The translations under genes and the position numbers were made by a program. Positions 9,585 through 20,312 of a DNA stretch of 64,000 bases are shown here, piece after piece. Source of the DNA: Entoloma clypeatum. Lineage: Eukaryota; Basidiomycota; Agaricomycetes; Agaricales; Entolomataceae. Each line of letters begins with the position of its first letter. Positions within the stretch are counted from its first letter, which is position 1. The notes beneath the pieces were generated by a model. It had not been told where the DNA came from. It saw nothing but the letters and a program-made list of their open reading frames with translations, and did not search any database. The stretch is from assembly GCA_963565915.1 (NCBI GenBank), contig OY751486.1:2542001-2606000 (forward strand). The letters are read 5' to 3'.

Positions 9585-10033
9585 TTTTCGGGAAAGACGG
9601 GCAAGGAGACCTTTCTTTCTATCTTGGATCTGGCCTTGAAGCTTATGCAGACCGCTCTTGAGCACGTCGAGAGGTTTCTTGCCCATCATGACAATGTATG
9701 TTTTGAAAATTGCACCATACAATATTGTTTCTCTGTCCGTTAATGACTCAAATTGTAGTATTTACCTTTTTTGGTCCTCAGGAACCATAACCGATTGTTT
9801 TGGGGATGTTACTAGGGTACATGTTCCTTGGGGATTAGAGTGTATTGCCTACCGAAACTGTCCACCTATGGGTTATGACCCCCGAAAATGGCATGGGTTA
9901 CCGGATATGGGCGAGGTATCGTTTTTTTGCAAATTTTCTTGGGAACCAACTTGGTGGACCCAAAAATCTATGGGTTACCACAGAGTATGGGTTTTCACAA
10001 TGATGTGTTATGACAGAGTCGACTGTATACACC
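9585..10033 (+). other. Unique sequence with a possible exon fragment
   Basis: Directly after the LTR, 9588-9695 is open on the plus strand and reads like a helical protein segment (FSGKTGKETFLSILDL then LALKLMQTALEHVERF), ending before GTATGT, a good splice donor. It could be a host exon cut by the retrotransposon. The rest has no coding signal and shows repeated TATGGGTTA words. Confidence 0.3.
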
Positions 10034-10580
10034 ATAGTATGGCTGTACAGGTAGGGGAATGGATGGTGTTGGTGTAGTATGCATAGGCTAGAGAGGCATA
10101 AGAGATTACCTATACCTCCTCTAATGTATATATAGTCATAGGATGGTGGGGAGATGAAGCCTGAGGCATAGGAGTGATGAGGCAAGGGGGAGGGAGGGGG
10201 TTCTGATGCATGGGAAGGGCGTGGGAGCGCACCTGAACGTTGCTCGGGACTCAATCCGAACGGCATCGGTGACATGGAAGACCATGTGGATGGCCCTGAG
10301 ACGTTGATGGTGATGACGACATGACATGAGATGTTGATGGGGCAGCGATTGATGGTGCCAGTAGGTTCTGAATGAGACGAGGGACTTTGTCAAGTATTTA
10401 GGGCTTTTATCCAGCATTTAACGAGGTTTGGGGAGACTGAACAAAAAGGGCTCTAATTAGAGGTGCATGTGTATATATTATGTACATCTAATTAGAGGGG
10501 TATTGTGGGTACATCAGGTGGGATTCCTCTTTCCTAATACATTTTTTCTCTGGAAAGACTCATCAGTGTCAGCAGTGATT
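10034..10580. repeat. Dispersed repeat, copy 1
   Basis: About 545 bp match 39880-40430 at high identity in the same orientation. The repeat contains two 12-bp palindromes CTCTAATTAGAG-type (10451-10462 and near 10486-10497). No protein frame is conserved in both copies. The family is not recognised; a non-autonomous element is possible. Confidence 0.85.
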
Positions 10581-10650
10581 GGATGATGTGCATCATGCAT
10601 GCATCAAATGTGTCAAATATATGTAAACAAACTCAAAAAACATCGCATTT

Positions 10651-11108
10651 TGTTATGGATTCACTATCCATGGCATTGATCACTCGGACCAGATACAAGA
10701 CATAGAGGCCTTATCTGATTAATGGCCAGTTTCATCTTATCTATTGGTTTCATGCTTACTATTCACTTTTACATCATTCGGGCCCCAGCCTCCGCTTACT
10801 CACTACAGTATGGTCATCGTTACCATATCTAGATGGTTACTCTCACACATCCTTGACATTGTGTTACTTATTGGACTATACTTAGATACTCTGACTCACG
10901 CCGCAGCAGTTACCATAGACACCTACTCCGAGTCCGCTTCTGGAGTCAGACCGGAACTGCTCTAGAGTCATCTAGATGACTCGACCTTCTAGTATATATA
11001 GGGTAGATACATTGCATGTATTCCCCAGATCTAGCAATCACCTTGGTATCCGCCATTGCTACTTAAGCCTCTCTGCCTAAGCATCACATGGGTTTGTCAA
11101 CCATAACA
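10651..11108 (+). repeat. Solo LTR of a second gypsy family (458 bp)
   Basis: It starts TGTTATGGATTC and ends CAACCATAACA, flanked by the perfect 5-bp duplication CATTT at 10646-10650 and 11109-11113. A TATA-like AGTATATATAGG lies near 10991. Its first 115 or so bases recur as the start of the LTRs of D, and its last 75 or so recur at 6379-6451. Internal sequence was lost by LTR-LTR recombination. Confidence 0.93.
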
Positions 11109-11113
11109 CATTT

Positions 11114-11410
11114 CTCCTTAATATGGCTATACAGGAGGAAGTAAGTGCCAATAAATATGCGTTGATTTTATGAAATGATGCCACGGATTTTAAGTTATAG
11201 AGGTGCTGTGCTCTACACCAAATAACAGTAAACAATGCGCAAAATGCATTGTGCAGGTGCACGTGGTGCCTTCCTCATGGTCTAATAATAGTTTGAAGTG
11301 ATAGAACAGCATATGGGACATGTATTAACCTTCTGAAGCACTCTGTATAATTTTTAGAAGTCCAGATAAGATAGAAATAATGAAATGTGCAGATTTCAGT
11401 AAAAGTGTTA
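11114..11410. other. AT-rich spacer, nothing recognised
   Basis: About 300 bp lie between the solo LTR and the Tc1 element. No coding frame, RNA gene or repeat is seen. Confidence 0.5.
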
Positions 11411-13005
11411 CAGTGCCTCACAAAACCGATTCAATGTTTGCTACTTTGTGAATACCTTCAAAATAACTTTGCAAATAATGCCAATCAAAAGAAGGTATTG
11501 GTACCTGGTTAAAAGCCCTGCTTCAGGACTCTCGGAATCTGCAATAATTATGTAATTCCCATAACAAATGATCAATATATGATCAAATTACTCCAGGGAC
11601 TCATTGAATCAGTTTTGTGAGTATGTACAATAAATACAGTATTTTATACTTTAGTACTTGGTATTACCCCCCTTAGCTTTGATTACTGCCTCTACCCTTC
11701 TTGGCATACTTTCTATCAGGTTTTGACACACTTCTGGCTCTATATTATTCCACACCTCTGCTGCTCTGTCCCAAATCTCCCAGACTCCCTTGGGTGGTGT
11801 TGGATATTCATTCAACTTCCTTTTAATATGAACCCAGAGGTGTTCAATAGGATTGAGGTCTGGGGACTGTGCAGGCCAATCCAGCAGAGCAATATTCTTG
11901 CTGTCCATCCATTTTTTGGCCTTCTTGGAGGTGTGCTTGGGGTCATTGTCCTGCTGAAAAATGATCTCCTCTTCAGAGATTCCGCTCTCCTCCAAAATGG
12001 ACACATACTGATCAGCATCCATCCTCCCCTCAACCTCTGCAAGTCTCCCCACACCTTCCCAACCCATACAACCCCAAACCATAATATTTCCTCCCCCAAA
12101 CTTGACTGTGCCCTGAACCTCTCTTTCAATAAGCCCTTCACCCTTCTTTTTCCAGACCCATTCCTTGCCATCTGATCCAAACCTGTTGATTTTGGTCTCA
12201 TCTGACCAAATGACCCTCTTCCAGTCCTCCACTGTCCATTTCCTGTGCTTCATAGCAAATGCCAACCGCCTCTTCCGATGTATGGCCTTTAAGAGAGGTC
12301 TTTTCTTCTTTGTTACAGCCTTGAATTCATGTTTTCTGAGAACCCTTCTCACAGTTTCTGGGGAGACAGGATTGGAGATGACAGTGTTGATGTGTTTGGT
12401 AGTCTGCACAGCATTGGAGGCTCTCCCTGAGGTGATTTGTGAAAGTATGTTTCATGTGTTGGTGGGAGAAAGCTTGGATAGACGACCACCAGAAAAGAGA
12501 TTGCGATGAGGAAGAAGATTCTGAAGCACTCTGGAGACAGTTGGTTGGCTGACACCCAGGTTAGAGGCAATATGATGAGTGGAGTGACCATTGGAGGCCA
12601 GAAAAAGAATGTTTTCCTTGTGGGAAGAGGAGATAGGGCACATGATTAATTATGGAAGCTGTTGAAGTTGGATTCTTCTTATACAACTTTCCTTGACAAC
12701 CCATCAGAGTTCTATTCAAGTTCCATCAGTAAGTCATGACAACTGGTTACCATACAACCAGTGAAGCATTTGATTCTGATAATTGCCATAGGTACTCACA
12801 AAACTGATTCAATGAGTTGCTGATTTAATTTAATCATATCTCCATGGATTCTGATCTAAATCATATGATTCCTTTATATTCTGAAAGCCCTGAAGTAGGG
12901 CTTTCAATTATATACCAAAGGTTTAATTCAATTGGTATTCTTTGCAGAGTTATCTTGAAGGTATTCAAAAAGCAACAAACATTGAATCAGTTTTGTGAGG
13001 CACTG
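11411..13005 (-). mobile_element. Tc1/mariner-type DNA transposon (1,595 bp)
   Basis: Inverted ends start CAGTGCCTCACAAAAC and are flanked by TA (11409-11410 and 13006-13007), the classic Tc1 target. Each end has a second, inner copy of the motif in opposite orientation (11604-11627 and 12792-12815). The transposase lies on the minus strand. Confidence 0.95.
11651..12643 (-). pseudogene. Tc1-family DDE transposase with one in-frame stop
   Basis: The enzyme would cut and paste the element. An N-terminal helix-turn-helix (IASNLGVSQPTVSRVLQ) leads the 330-codon frame. The catalytic domain follows with VIWSDETKINRFGSDG (first Asp), FQQDNDPKHTSKKAKKW (second Asp) and WPAQSPDLNPIEHLW (final acidic residue). 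These are the standard Tc1/mariner signatures. A TGA at 12452-12454 divides the frame after residue 63, and both parts are in the same phase, so a single nonsense change is enough to explain it. Everything else looks intact, which suggests recent inactivation. Its length is typical of the family. Confidence 0.93.
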
Positions 13006-13031
13006 TACCTGACAATCACGCCAGGCCTGAG

Positions 13032-13359
13032 TGTTGAGGCGGCGCTAAGTCTAACAACGTCACGAGCCCAAACTTCTGAACTTAGAGGGAAAAAATGGAA
13101 AGATGATGAAGATGCTGTATTGCCAAGAGACCCAGTGGGAATCTCAAGAGAACAAGCTATCGAATACAAGTGAAAGTACCCTACTTATATATGTAAATGC
13201 CATGAGGCTGCATTGAGGCAGCGTCATGCTGCGCAACTCTGGATCCTTTGTATCCTGCTGCGTGCTAATGATAAGATGTCCTCATGTACGATATGATGTA
13301 GATAAGATAAGATCGAGATAAGATGAGATAAAGTGAAAAGTGAAAATACGATCATAACA
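13032..13359 (-). repeat. 3' LTR of G (328 bp)
   Basis: On the plus strand it reads TGTTGAGGCGGCGC ... ATCATAACA and pairs with 25462-25789. A GATAAGATAAGAT-type tract lies in its U3. The AAAGGGGGTAA polypurine tract adjoins it on the minus strand. Confidence 0.92.
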
Positions 13360-13370
13360 TTACCCCCTTT

Positions 13371-14131
13371 CTAGATCTCGACTTCCAGGCAAGATATGAT
13401 GTCGTCTGGGGTGTCCATGAAATTCTCATATGGTATAAAGTTTAATCCTTTGAAGATGTTTGCACATAAGCGCCGGGGTGCATTCGGGTTTAATTTAAAG
13501 AAGTTCTCCACCACTTCCTTGGCATGTTCCAGGTGATCCTCAGGTTCCCATGTGTTGTGGTCTGGAGTCAGACCTTCCCATTGCACTAAATATTCCAGCT
13601 TTCCTCTCTTCAACCTTGAGTCAATAACTTTAGCAACATCATACTCTTTCTCACCATTAATAAATATAGAGTTTGGTGCCTGCACCCTTTGTGATTTAAA
13701 TAGTGGTTCTTTGAATAACCAGACCCATGATACATTGATAACTGGGTGGATTTTCCAAGTTTTTGGTAATTTAAGTTCCACAGCATGTGATGAAATAACT
13801 TTTGTTATGGCATAGGGCCCAATCCATTGTTCAGCAAGTTTCTTTAACGGTCGGTTCAACTTTAGATCTTTTGTTGATAACCAGACTTTGTTGCCAACTT
13901 TGTAGACCAGTGCATCACTTCTTTTCAAGTTCGCATACTGTTCCACTTCCTCTCTTGCTTTAACTAACGCCTCTTCTGCTTTCTCATGAATTTTCTTCAT
14001 TCACTCAGCAAATTCTTTGGCCAGTTCTGACCTCTCTGCCCTCCGAGGTTCCATGCCCATCCTAGGGTTAGATCCATAATTTATATAGAATGGCAAAAAC
14101 TGAGTTGCTGTGTGAATTTTTATTATTATAG
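13371..14131 (-). pseudogene. G: integrase tail and chromodomain
   Basis: On the minus strand this continues the integrase that is cut at 20683. The frame 14000-13371 (209 codons) holds the GPYAITKV-type motif and a chromodomain (YLVQWEGLTPDHNTWEP, near 13590-13540). An in-frame TGA just upstream of 14000 separates it from the preceding integrase segment at 14001-14131. The protein would have aided targeted integration. Confidence 0.9.
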
Positions 14132-14501
14132 TGTTACGGACTAACGACTACGGACATATACGCTTACCTTTTCATTTTTACTCATCAGCCCCCGCTTACA
14201 TATATCATATTATACTTTATTTCCTTTAGTATACTTCGCTCCCGCGCTGACTCGCTTTCCGCAGCTGTCTGACTCATTCCACAGTCAGCTTACTCATTAG
14301 TACATAGCCTTCCGCAGTCGCCTTACTCATGCGCACTGCCTTCCGCAGTTACTGACTCATTCGCTACCGCTCATAGTCAGTACTATATAAACCTCATGTA
14401 CCATAGCTACATTCCTTATATTTAGCAATCACATTGCTCTTCGCCTTTCCATCTTCCTGCATACTCTGCCCGAACCTTGGAACGGTTTGTTACGCATAAC
14501 A
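14132..14501 (+). repeat. 5' LTR of B (370 bp)
   Basis: TGTTACGGACTAACG ... TTACGCATAACA. It has two TGACTCA sites (14270, 14353), several TTACTCA variants and TATATAAA at 14384. Three of its four differences from the 3' LTR are CA here against CG there. Confidence 0.95.
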
Positions 14502-15292
14502 AGTTGCTAAATCTCGTTAGGTTCGCCCAGAGCGAAGAGAGCAACTACCAGACAAGTCAAGACGTCGCGCTTCTTTGAAGACTTCACCAGTAACCCATTC
14601 AGCACGCCAGAAGCCCGACAGGAGGAGCTAAGTCCTCGAGACAGTATCGATTTTACGCTTATCCAGCAGTACATCGAATCGGAGATCCGTCGCATCCTAC
14701 AGCAGGTGCTTGACGAAGAACTAGACAATGACGAGCATCGCCCCCATGGCGAGATAGCAGAGAGCATCCATCTTGCTCGGCAACACCAGATCGCGCGTTA
14801 CAACGCCTGACAGAACGAACTCGAAAGTTTTCACGTTCAAGAAGGACCTCAGACAGGTCGGATCACAGAGATCAGAGAGTTTATCGGTGTCCAGACAACC
14901 GTTATCAGAAGATTGATTAGGACACTCACATCGAGACGTCCCAGAGCCGCATCACCACGTCTTACTCGAAGCAACAGATCTACGCCCACTTCACCACTGA
15001 AGAACAACAGACCGAGTACAACCGCTGGGCACGAAACGAGAGACTTGACCCCTTCTCGCGACCAACAGACGCGCAGGAACAGAGATTCCTTAGAGATCTA
15101 CAGAGGAAATACCCCGAACGTTTTGCCACCGATTCCGCCGACGAGTCCCCTGACGAATTTACTTTTGACTCCGCGCAGTCAGATATCGAACAGACGCCTA
15201 GAACAGGGACTAATTTTCAACCCCTACCTGTATCCCGAACCCCATCTTCATCCCAACAACCCGACACCTCTCTTACTCCGCAGGTTCTAGAC
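14502..15292 (+). other. Leader of B with long open stretches
   Basis: Between the LTR and the first good gag ATG, two partly overlapping frames are open for over 100 codons: about 14560-14810, ended by TGA, and about 14921-15292, which runs in frame into gag without an ATG. Protein-like composition (EARQEELSPRDSIDF, then EEQQTEYNRWARNE) suggests that gag once began further upstream. Element D keeps the same sequence and the same TGA. No clear tRNA primer-binding site was identified after the LTR. Confidence 0.55.
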
Positions 15293-16156
15293 ATGGCAGA
15301 AGCACCGACAGTGCAAACAATGGATACATCCAAGATCATCAAAGATCCTGGGATGTTCAAAGACAGACACACCTTTGACGAGTGGTGGAAAGCCACCAAA
15401 CTATACATCAGGTTCCAGAAGGGCCTGTCCGACGATCAGAAGATCCTGGCGGTGTTATCCCGCATGATGGAAGGGTCCGGAAAACACTGGGCCAGCAACA
15501 AGTTAGACGATCTTGCCACCGATGGCGAGAACATCACCTGGTTAGGATTCTCAGACGACATCGCTACGCGATTCTCTATTGCCAACAAGTCGGCAGCGGC
15601 CAAGGCGAGACTCGAAGTCCTGAAACAGGAGAAACGTACCATTGACGAATTCTTGGACGAATTCGAAGAGCTCTTGAAGCTGTCAAACCTTGGCGAAGAA
15701 ACTGGGAAATACATCCTGGAAAAGAACGTTAACCGCAGAATTTCTGAACAAGTGGCTAGCGATGGCAAGACGTATACTGATTACGCAAAGGAGATCCGAA
15801 ACAAGGGACGACAGATGGAGGGACATGCATTAGTCATCCGAGGGGGTGGCGACACACGCACCGGATCGGGCACCACTTATGGTGGTCAAGGCAAAGCCAT
15901 GGAGATCGACAAAGCAGGAGTAGCCCGTTGCTACAACTGTCAGCGCTTTGGTCACCTTGCCAAAGACTGCAAAGCCCCAAAGAAGAAAGATGGTCGTAAG
16001 TGTTTCAACTGCGACCAAGAAGGACATATCGCGCGCAACTGCCGCAAGCCGAAGAAGAACTCTGGAAAGATTAGGAAGGTGTCTGATGGAGATACCGATG
16101 ATGAAACCATCACCATAGAGACTGATGAGAAGGATTTTCCCGAAGGGTCCGATTAA
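15293..16156 (+). CDS. Gag of chromovirus B
   Basis: This 287-residue Gag would form the virus-like particle and bind element RNA. The region of residues 20-170 has the retrotransposon gag pattern (a conserved W, LDEFEELLKLSNLGEE). Two CCHC zinc knuckles follow: CYNCQRFGHLAKDC from residue 213 and CFNCDQEGHIARNC from residue 237. The end is acidic. ATG 15293 is the first start in this frame, but the frame is open back to about 14921, so the N-terminus is uncertain. Protease begins about 40 bases downstream of the stop, in another frame. It appears intact. Confidence 0.9.
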   Translation: MAEAPTVQTMDTSKIIKDPGMFKDRHTFDEWWKATKLYIRFQKGLSDDQKILAVLSRMMEGSGKHWASNKLDDLATDGENITWLGFSDDIATRFSIANKSAAAKARLEVLKQEKRTIDEFLDEFEELLKLSNLGEETGKYILEKNVNRRISEQVASDGKTYTDYAKEIRNKGRQMEGHALVIRGGGDTRTGSGTTYGGQGKAMEIDKAGVARCYNCQRFGHLAKDCKAPKKKDGRKCFNCDQEGHIARNCRKPKKNSGKIRKVSDGDTDDETITIETDEKDFPEGSD

Positions 16157-16197
16157 ACGACGCTAAGTCGCGACCCTTATCCATTAAACGAACTCGC

Positions 16198-16623
16198 TTG
16201 CCTGGTGCAGTTACAGACAATATAACTTATGTTATCCCTGCAAAGCGAGCCGTTGCGTCAACTAAGATTGTCAAGGGAGATAAACCTCCGAAACGACGAG
16301 AGATCAAGCTGCAAGCTCAGATCAAAACACGACGAGGACCAAAGGCCATTCGACCCGAGGTTGATAGCGGATGTGAACGCACATGTATCCATCCCAGAAT
16401 AGTACGCGAACAGAACCTTTCCACACGTGGAATAAAGCCCATATCAATCCTAAATGCGGATGGATCGCCGAACCGACAACAGAAAGCAGAAAAACTTGCC
16501 GAAGTCAAGCTGGACTTAGGAACACACCAGGAAACCATGGAAGCGATGGTACTGGACATTGGGAGAACAGACATGCTCTTGGGACATGACTGGTTGGTAC
16601 ACCACAACCCCACGGTGCTGTAA
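16198..16623 (+). pseudogene. Protease segment of Pol, copy B
   Basis: The frame carries the aspartic protease region with DSG (EVDSGCERTC) and the conserved end (LGHDWLVHHNPT), which would mature Gag and Pol. A deletion of about 16 bases, relative to 411-437 of copy A, shifts the frame and gives a TAA at 16621-16623. No ATG begins the frame, as expected for Pol made by recoding. Confidence 0.85.
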
Positions 16624-16706
16624 CATTCAACCGGTGCCCATCAACATGTCAAACCAAACACTCGGATTTCAGGGTTAACCTTAATGGTCGCAAACATCGG
16701 GTTCGC

Positions 16707-18626
16707 ATGGTGGAAGTACGAGACAAGGACGCGCCCAAGAAATCGGATCAGAAATGGAAGCCCGGAGACCCCATATTGGAAGCAGTTACTCCCACACCAC
16801 CTCCCACAACCAAACGACCCTCATACGTTGAACGTTTTGCCCATCTCTTTGAAAAAGAAAACTTTGACAAGATCCCAAAGGAAAGAGAATGGGACCACGG
16901 CATCGAACTTACACCGGACGCACCAAAGGAGCTAGGAGGAAACACGTATCCTATGACCCAAAAGGAGCAAGAAGAACTGGACGAATTCATCGATGAAGGC
17001 CTGGCAACCGGAAAGATCCGACCGTCCAAATCCCCTTATGCATCACCCTGCTTCTTCATTAACAAGAAAGACGGTTCCAAACGATTGGTACAGGATTATC
17101 GCACGGTCAATAAATTCACGGTTAAGGACAAATTCCCACTCCCACGCATCAGCGACCTCTTGGATGTATTGAAGGACGCAGTCTACTTCAACAAAATGGA
17201 CATCATGTGGGGATACAATAATGTGCGGATCAAGAAGGGTGACGAATGGAAAGCCGCCTTCCTGACCAGCCGAGGATTGTTTGAACCATTGGTCATGTTT
17301 TTCGGTCTCTGCAACTCCCCGGGAACGTTCTCGCGGATGATGGCCAGCCTATTCAGGGATCAGATCCGTCGGCGCATCTGTGTGATTTACATGGATGACA
17401 TAGTGGTTATTGGTAAAACCAAGGAAGAACTCGCCCGGAACACCGAAGAAATCTTGCAGATTCTGTCAGACAATGACCTGTTCCTAAAGGAGAAGAAGTG
17501 TCTTTGGGAAGTAACGAAATGCCCCATATTGGGATATGTCGTTGGAGAAGGACGTGTTGAGATGGAAACCGAAAAGGTGGACACAATCCGGAACTGGCGA
17601 GTACCCACATCAAAAAAGGAAGTCCAGAGGTTCCTGGGATTTGCCAATTTTTATCGACGCTTCATTGAAGGATACTCAAACATCGCAAAGCCACTCACAA
17701 CACTTACGGGAAATACAGCATTCACATGGGGACCAGCGGCGCAAGAAGCATTTGAAGGTCTCATACGGGCAATCACGACAGCACCAGTCTTGGCATTGCC
17801 CAAACCGGACGGACAGTTCAGGGTCGAAACCGATGCATCGGGTTATGCGATTGGAGCGGTACTTTCACAGAAACAAGACGACAAGTGGCATCCTATCGCG
17901 TTCTTGTCGCGGACCATGTCCGCGGCCGAACAGAATTACGAGATATATGACAAGGAACTCTTGGCAGTCATGGAAGCACTGAAGGACTGGCGACATTATC
18001 TACTTGAAGCCAAGGAACGTTTTGAGATCTTAACCGATCACAAAAACCTGGAGTATTTCCGGCGTCCTCAGGACCTAAACCAACGACAGAGGCGCTGGAA
18101 GATGAAGTTACAAGATTATGACTTCGAATTGCGACATGTACCTGGGAAGACAAACGCGAAAGCAGACATCCTGTCACGTTTACCCTGGTATGAGACGGAA
18201 CTCGAGCCGCAGGACAGCGACCAAATGCTCAAGGAGGGACTATTTTTAAAACGATTGGAATCAGAAGATGTGATACAAATGGAGATGTTCACAGAGGAAC
18301 AATTCTTTGAAGGGGGTGAAACATCTGATTCCATCAAAATCGGAAACATCACAACCATCGAAAACCCATGGATCGCACGCATCAAGGCCTCGAATCACAT
18401 GGAGACAGAAGTAGCCCAGGGTCTGAAGAAGAATCCTCACTGGTACCAGCAGGAAAATGGCATCACCTACGCAGGAGAACGAGTCTATGTTCCACCAGAC
18501 CCACAATTGCGCCAAGAACTGATGTTTGAAGCGCACGACGCACCAGTGGCAGGACATCCAGGACAATATCGAACACATGAACTCCTCACTCGCACCTACT
18601 GGTGGCCACCATCCTACACGACGTAA
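16707..18626 (+). pseudogene. RT-RNase H and integrase N-terminus of Pol, copy B
   Basis: A 639-residue open segment covers reverse transcriptase (YMDD near residue 228), RNase H (TDAS near residue 375) and the first part of the integrase zinc domain (HDAPVAGHPGQ). Near 18608 a single base is missing relative to copy A (TGGCCACC against TGGCCTACC). The frame therefore ends at 18626, and the rest of integrase continues in another frame. Catalytic motifs are intact. Confidence 0.93.
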
Positions 18627-19789
18627 AGAAGTATGTGAAAGGGTGTGACACCTGTCAACGTAACAAGATCAGCCGCCAAAGGAGACACGCCCCTCTACAC
18701 CCTAACGCCGCGCCAAGTCAACCATGGGAAGACATAGGGATTGACGTCGTGGGACCGATACCAGAATCTGATGGGAAGAACGCAATTCTGGTCATCACGG
18801 ATAGACATTCAAAGATGCTTCATCTCATCCCGACAACCGTGGAACTATCGGCTGAAGGATTAGCCAAGATCTATCGGGACCAGATATGGAAGCTTCATGG
18901 AATCCCTAAGAAGATCATTAGCGACAGAGGACCACAGTTAGCCGCGAAGTTCATGGAGATACTTTGCCGCATGTTGGGAATCAAGAGAAACCTGTCCACT
19001 GCATACCATCCACAAACTGATGGACAAGCCGAGCGATCACATCAGGAAACAGAAGCATCCTTACGAAACTTTGTCAACCATCTACAGGATGATTGGGCAG
19101 AATGGATCGCAATCGCAGAGTTCCAGTACAATGACAAAGAACACCAGGCAACGAAGCACACCCCATTCTACCTCAACTACGGTTTACATCCGTGGAAGGG
19201 AGAACTCGTGTTAGAAGATACCAATCCAGCGGCAAACGACTTCTTGAAAAAACTCAAACAGGCACGAGAAGAAGCCAACGCAGCACTGAAACAGGCCCAG
19301 GATCAGATGAAGAAAACAGTTGACACACGACGAAGCCCGTCTCGGAATTACCGCATCGGAGACAAGGTGTGGCTGGAAGGGACTAACATCAGGACTGATC
19401 GTCCCTCAAAGAAACTTGACGCCCTCCGACACGGACCGTTCAAAGTCCTAGAGAAGAAAGGAGCTAGCGCATACCGTCTTGATCTTCCCAAAACTTGGAA
19501 GATGATCCACCCTGTGTTCAACGAGACCCTGTTATCACCATACGAAACCCCGAAGTATGCCATTCAGAAAAAGAAGCCAGCCCCTGATCCAATCATCGTC
19601 GAAGGACGAGAAGAATACCATGTCTCCACGATCCTAGACTCTCGGAAATTCTGTGGAAAGATCCAGTACCTTGTCCAATGGGAAGGGTATGGCCCAGAAG
19701 AGAACACGTGGGAACCTCGGACTAATGTTCAGAACGCTCAAGACTTGATCCGAGATTTTCATCGGCAAAATCCATCGCGTCCACGATAA
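18602..19789 (+). pseudogene. Integrase core and chromodomain of Pol, copy B
   Basis: The 395-residue frame begins within the zinc domain (CDTCQRNK). It has the D,D35E triad at about residues 48, 108 and 144, the GPF motif and a C-terminal chromodomain (YLVQWEGYGPEENTWEP). It would join element cDNA to chromatin. It is out of frame with the upstream RT segment because of a one-base deletion. The ATG at 18602 is not a natural start. Confidence 0.93.
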
Positions 19790-19906
19790 AAGAACAAACT
19801 TTGAGAACCATTTTCCACATCGACTTCTGTCACATCGAGTTCCCCGCTCCAACTCTTCTCGCCCAACACGCCGTTCTTCTTATACCTTTCAAACATCATT
19901 TCTGCC

Positions 19907-20275
19907 ATGTCCAACATCACCGCCGCCTCCACCGATGCTTCCAATATCAACCCCACCATCACCACCCTCATCGGCGAAGCGCTCTCCATGCGCGACCAGA
20001 TCCATGCGCTCGAAACCTCCGTCGCCGACATCCTCCACCGGCAGATGCATATCCGCCTTCATACCCTCTCCGATTTACCAACCGCCCCCACTGCTGAGGA
20101 GAAGCTCATCCTCAAAAACTATACCAACACCCTTGCTGTCGAGAATCGACGCCTTCGCCTCGCCGTTCGAGGTTTAGAGTTTGCCACGGTGGTAAACGAT
20201 GAACTGATAAAGGATTGGGGTAACCGAGTTGACCCTGCCTGGGCCGATCCAAATGGCAACGATGGATGGGAGTAG
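19907..20275 (+). CDS. Accessory ORF between pol and 3' LTR, unknown function
   Basis: This intact 122-residue frame starts 118 bp after pol and stops 37 bp before the LTR. It has a Ser/Thr/Ala-rich N-terminus, then RDQIHALETS, a Leu/Ile-rich helical centre (residues 35-105, likely coiled coil) and a short polar Asn/Gly/Asp tail. Copies A and C of a different LTR subfamily carry recognisable homologues that are clearly diverged in sequence but alike in length and pattern, which suggests protein-level constraint. No known domain, zinc finger or membrane segment is visible. It could be an Env-position accessory protein, a Gag helper or a nucleic-acid-binding factor. None of these is shown. Confidence 0.65.
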   Translation: MSNITAASTDASNINPTITTLIGEALSMRDQIHALETSVADILHRQMHIRLHTLSDLPTAPTAEEKLILKNYTNTLAVENRRLRLAVRGLEFATVVNDELIKDWGNRVDPAWADPNGNDGWE

Positions 20276-20312
20276 GTAGTCTGTGAGGACACAGACCTTG
20301 AGGAGGGGAACA

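Noticed and set aside
11723..12509. Plus-strand frames over the Tc1 transposase
   Set aside because: Antisense of the recognisable transposase on the minus strand.
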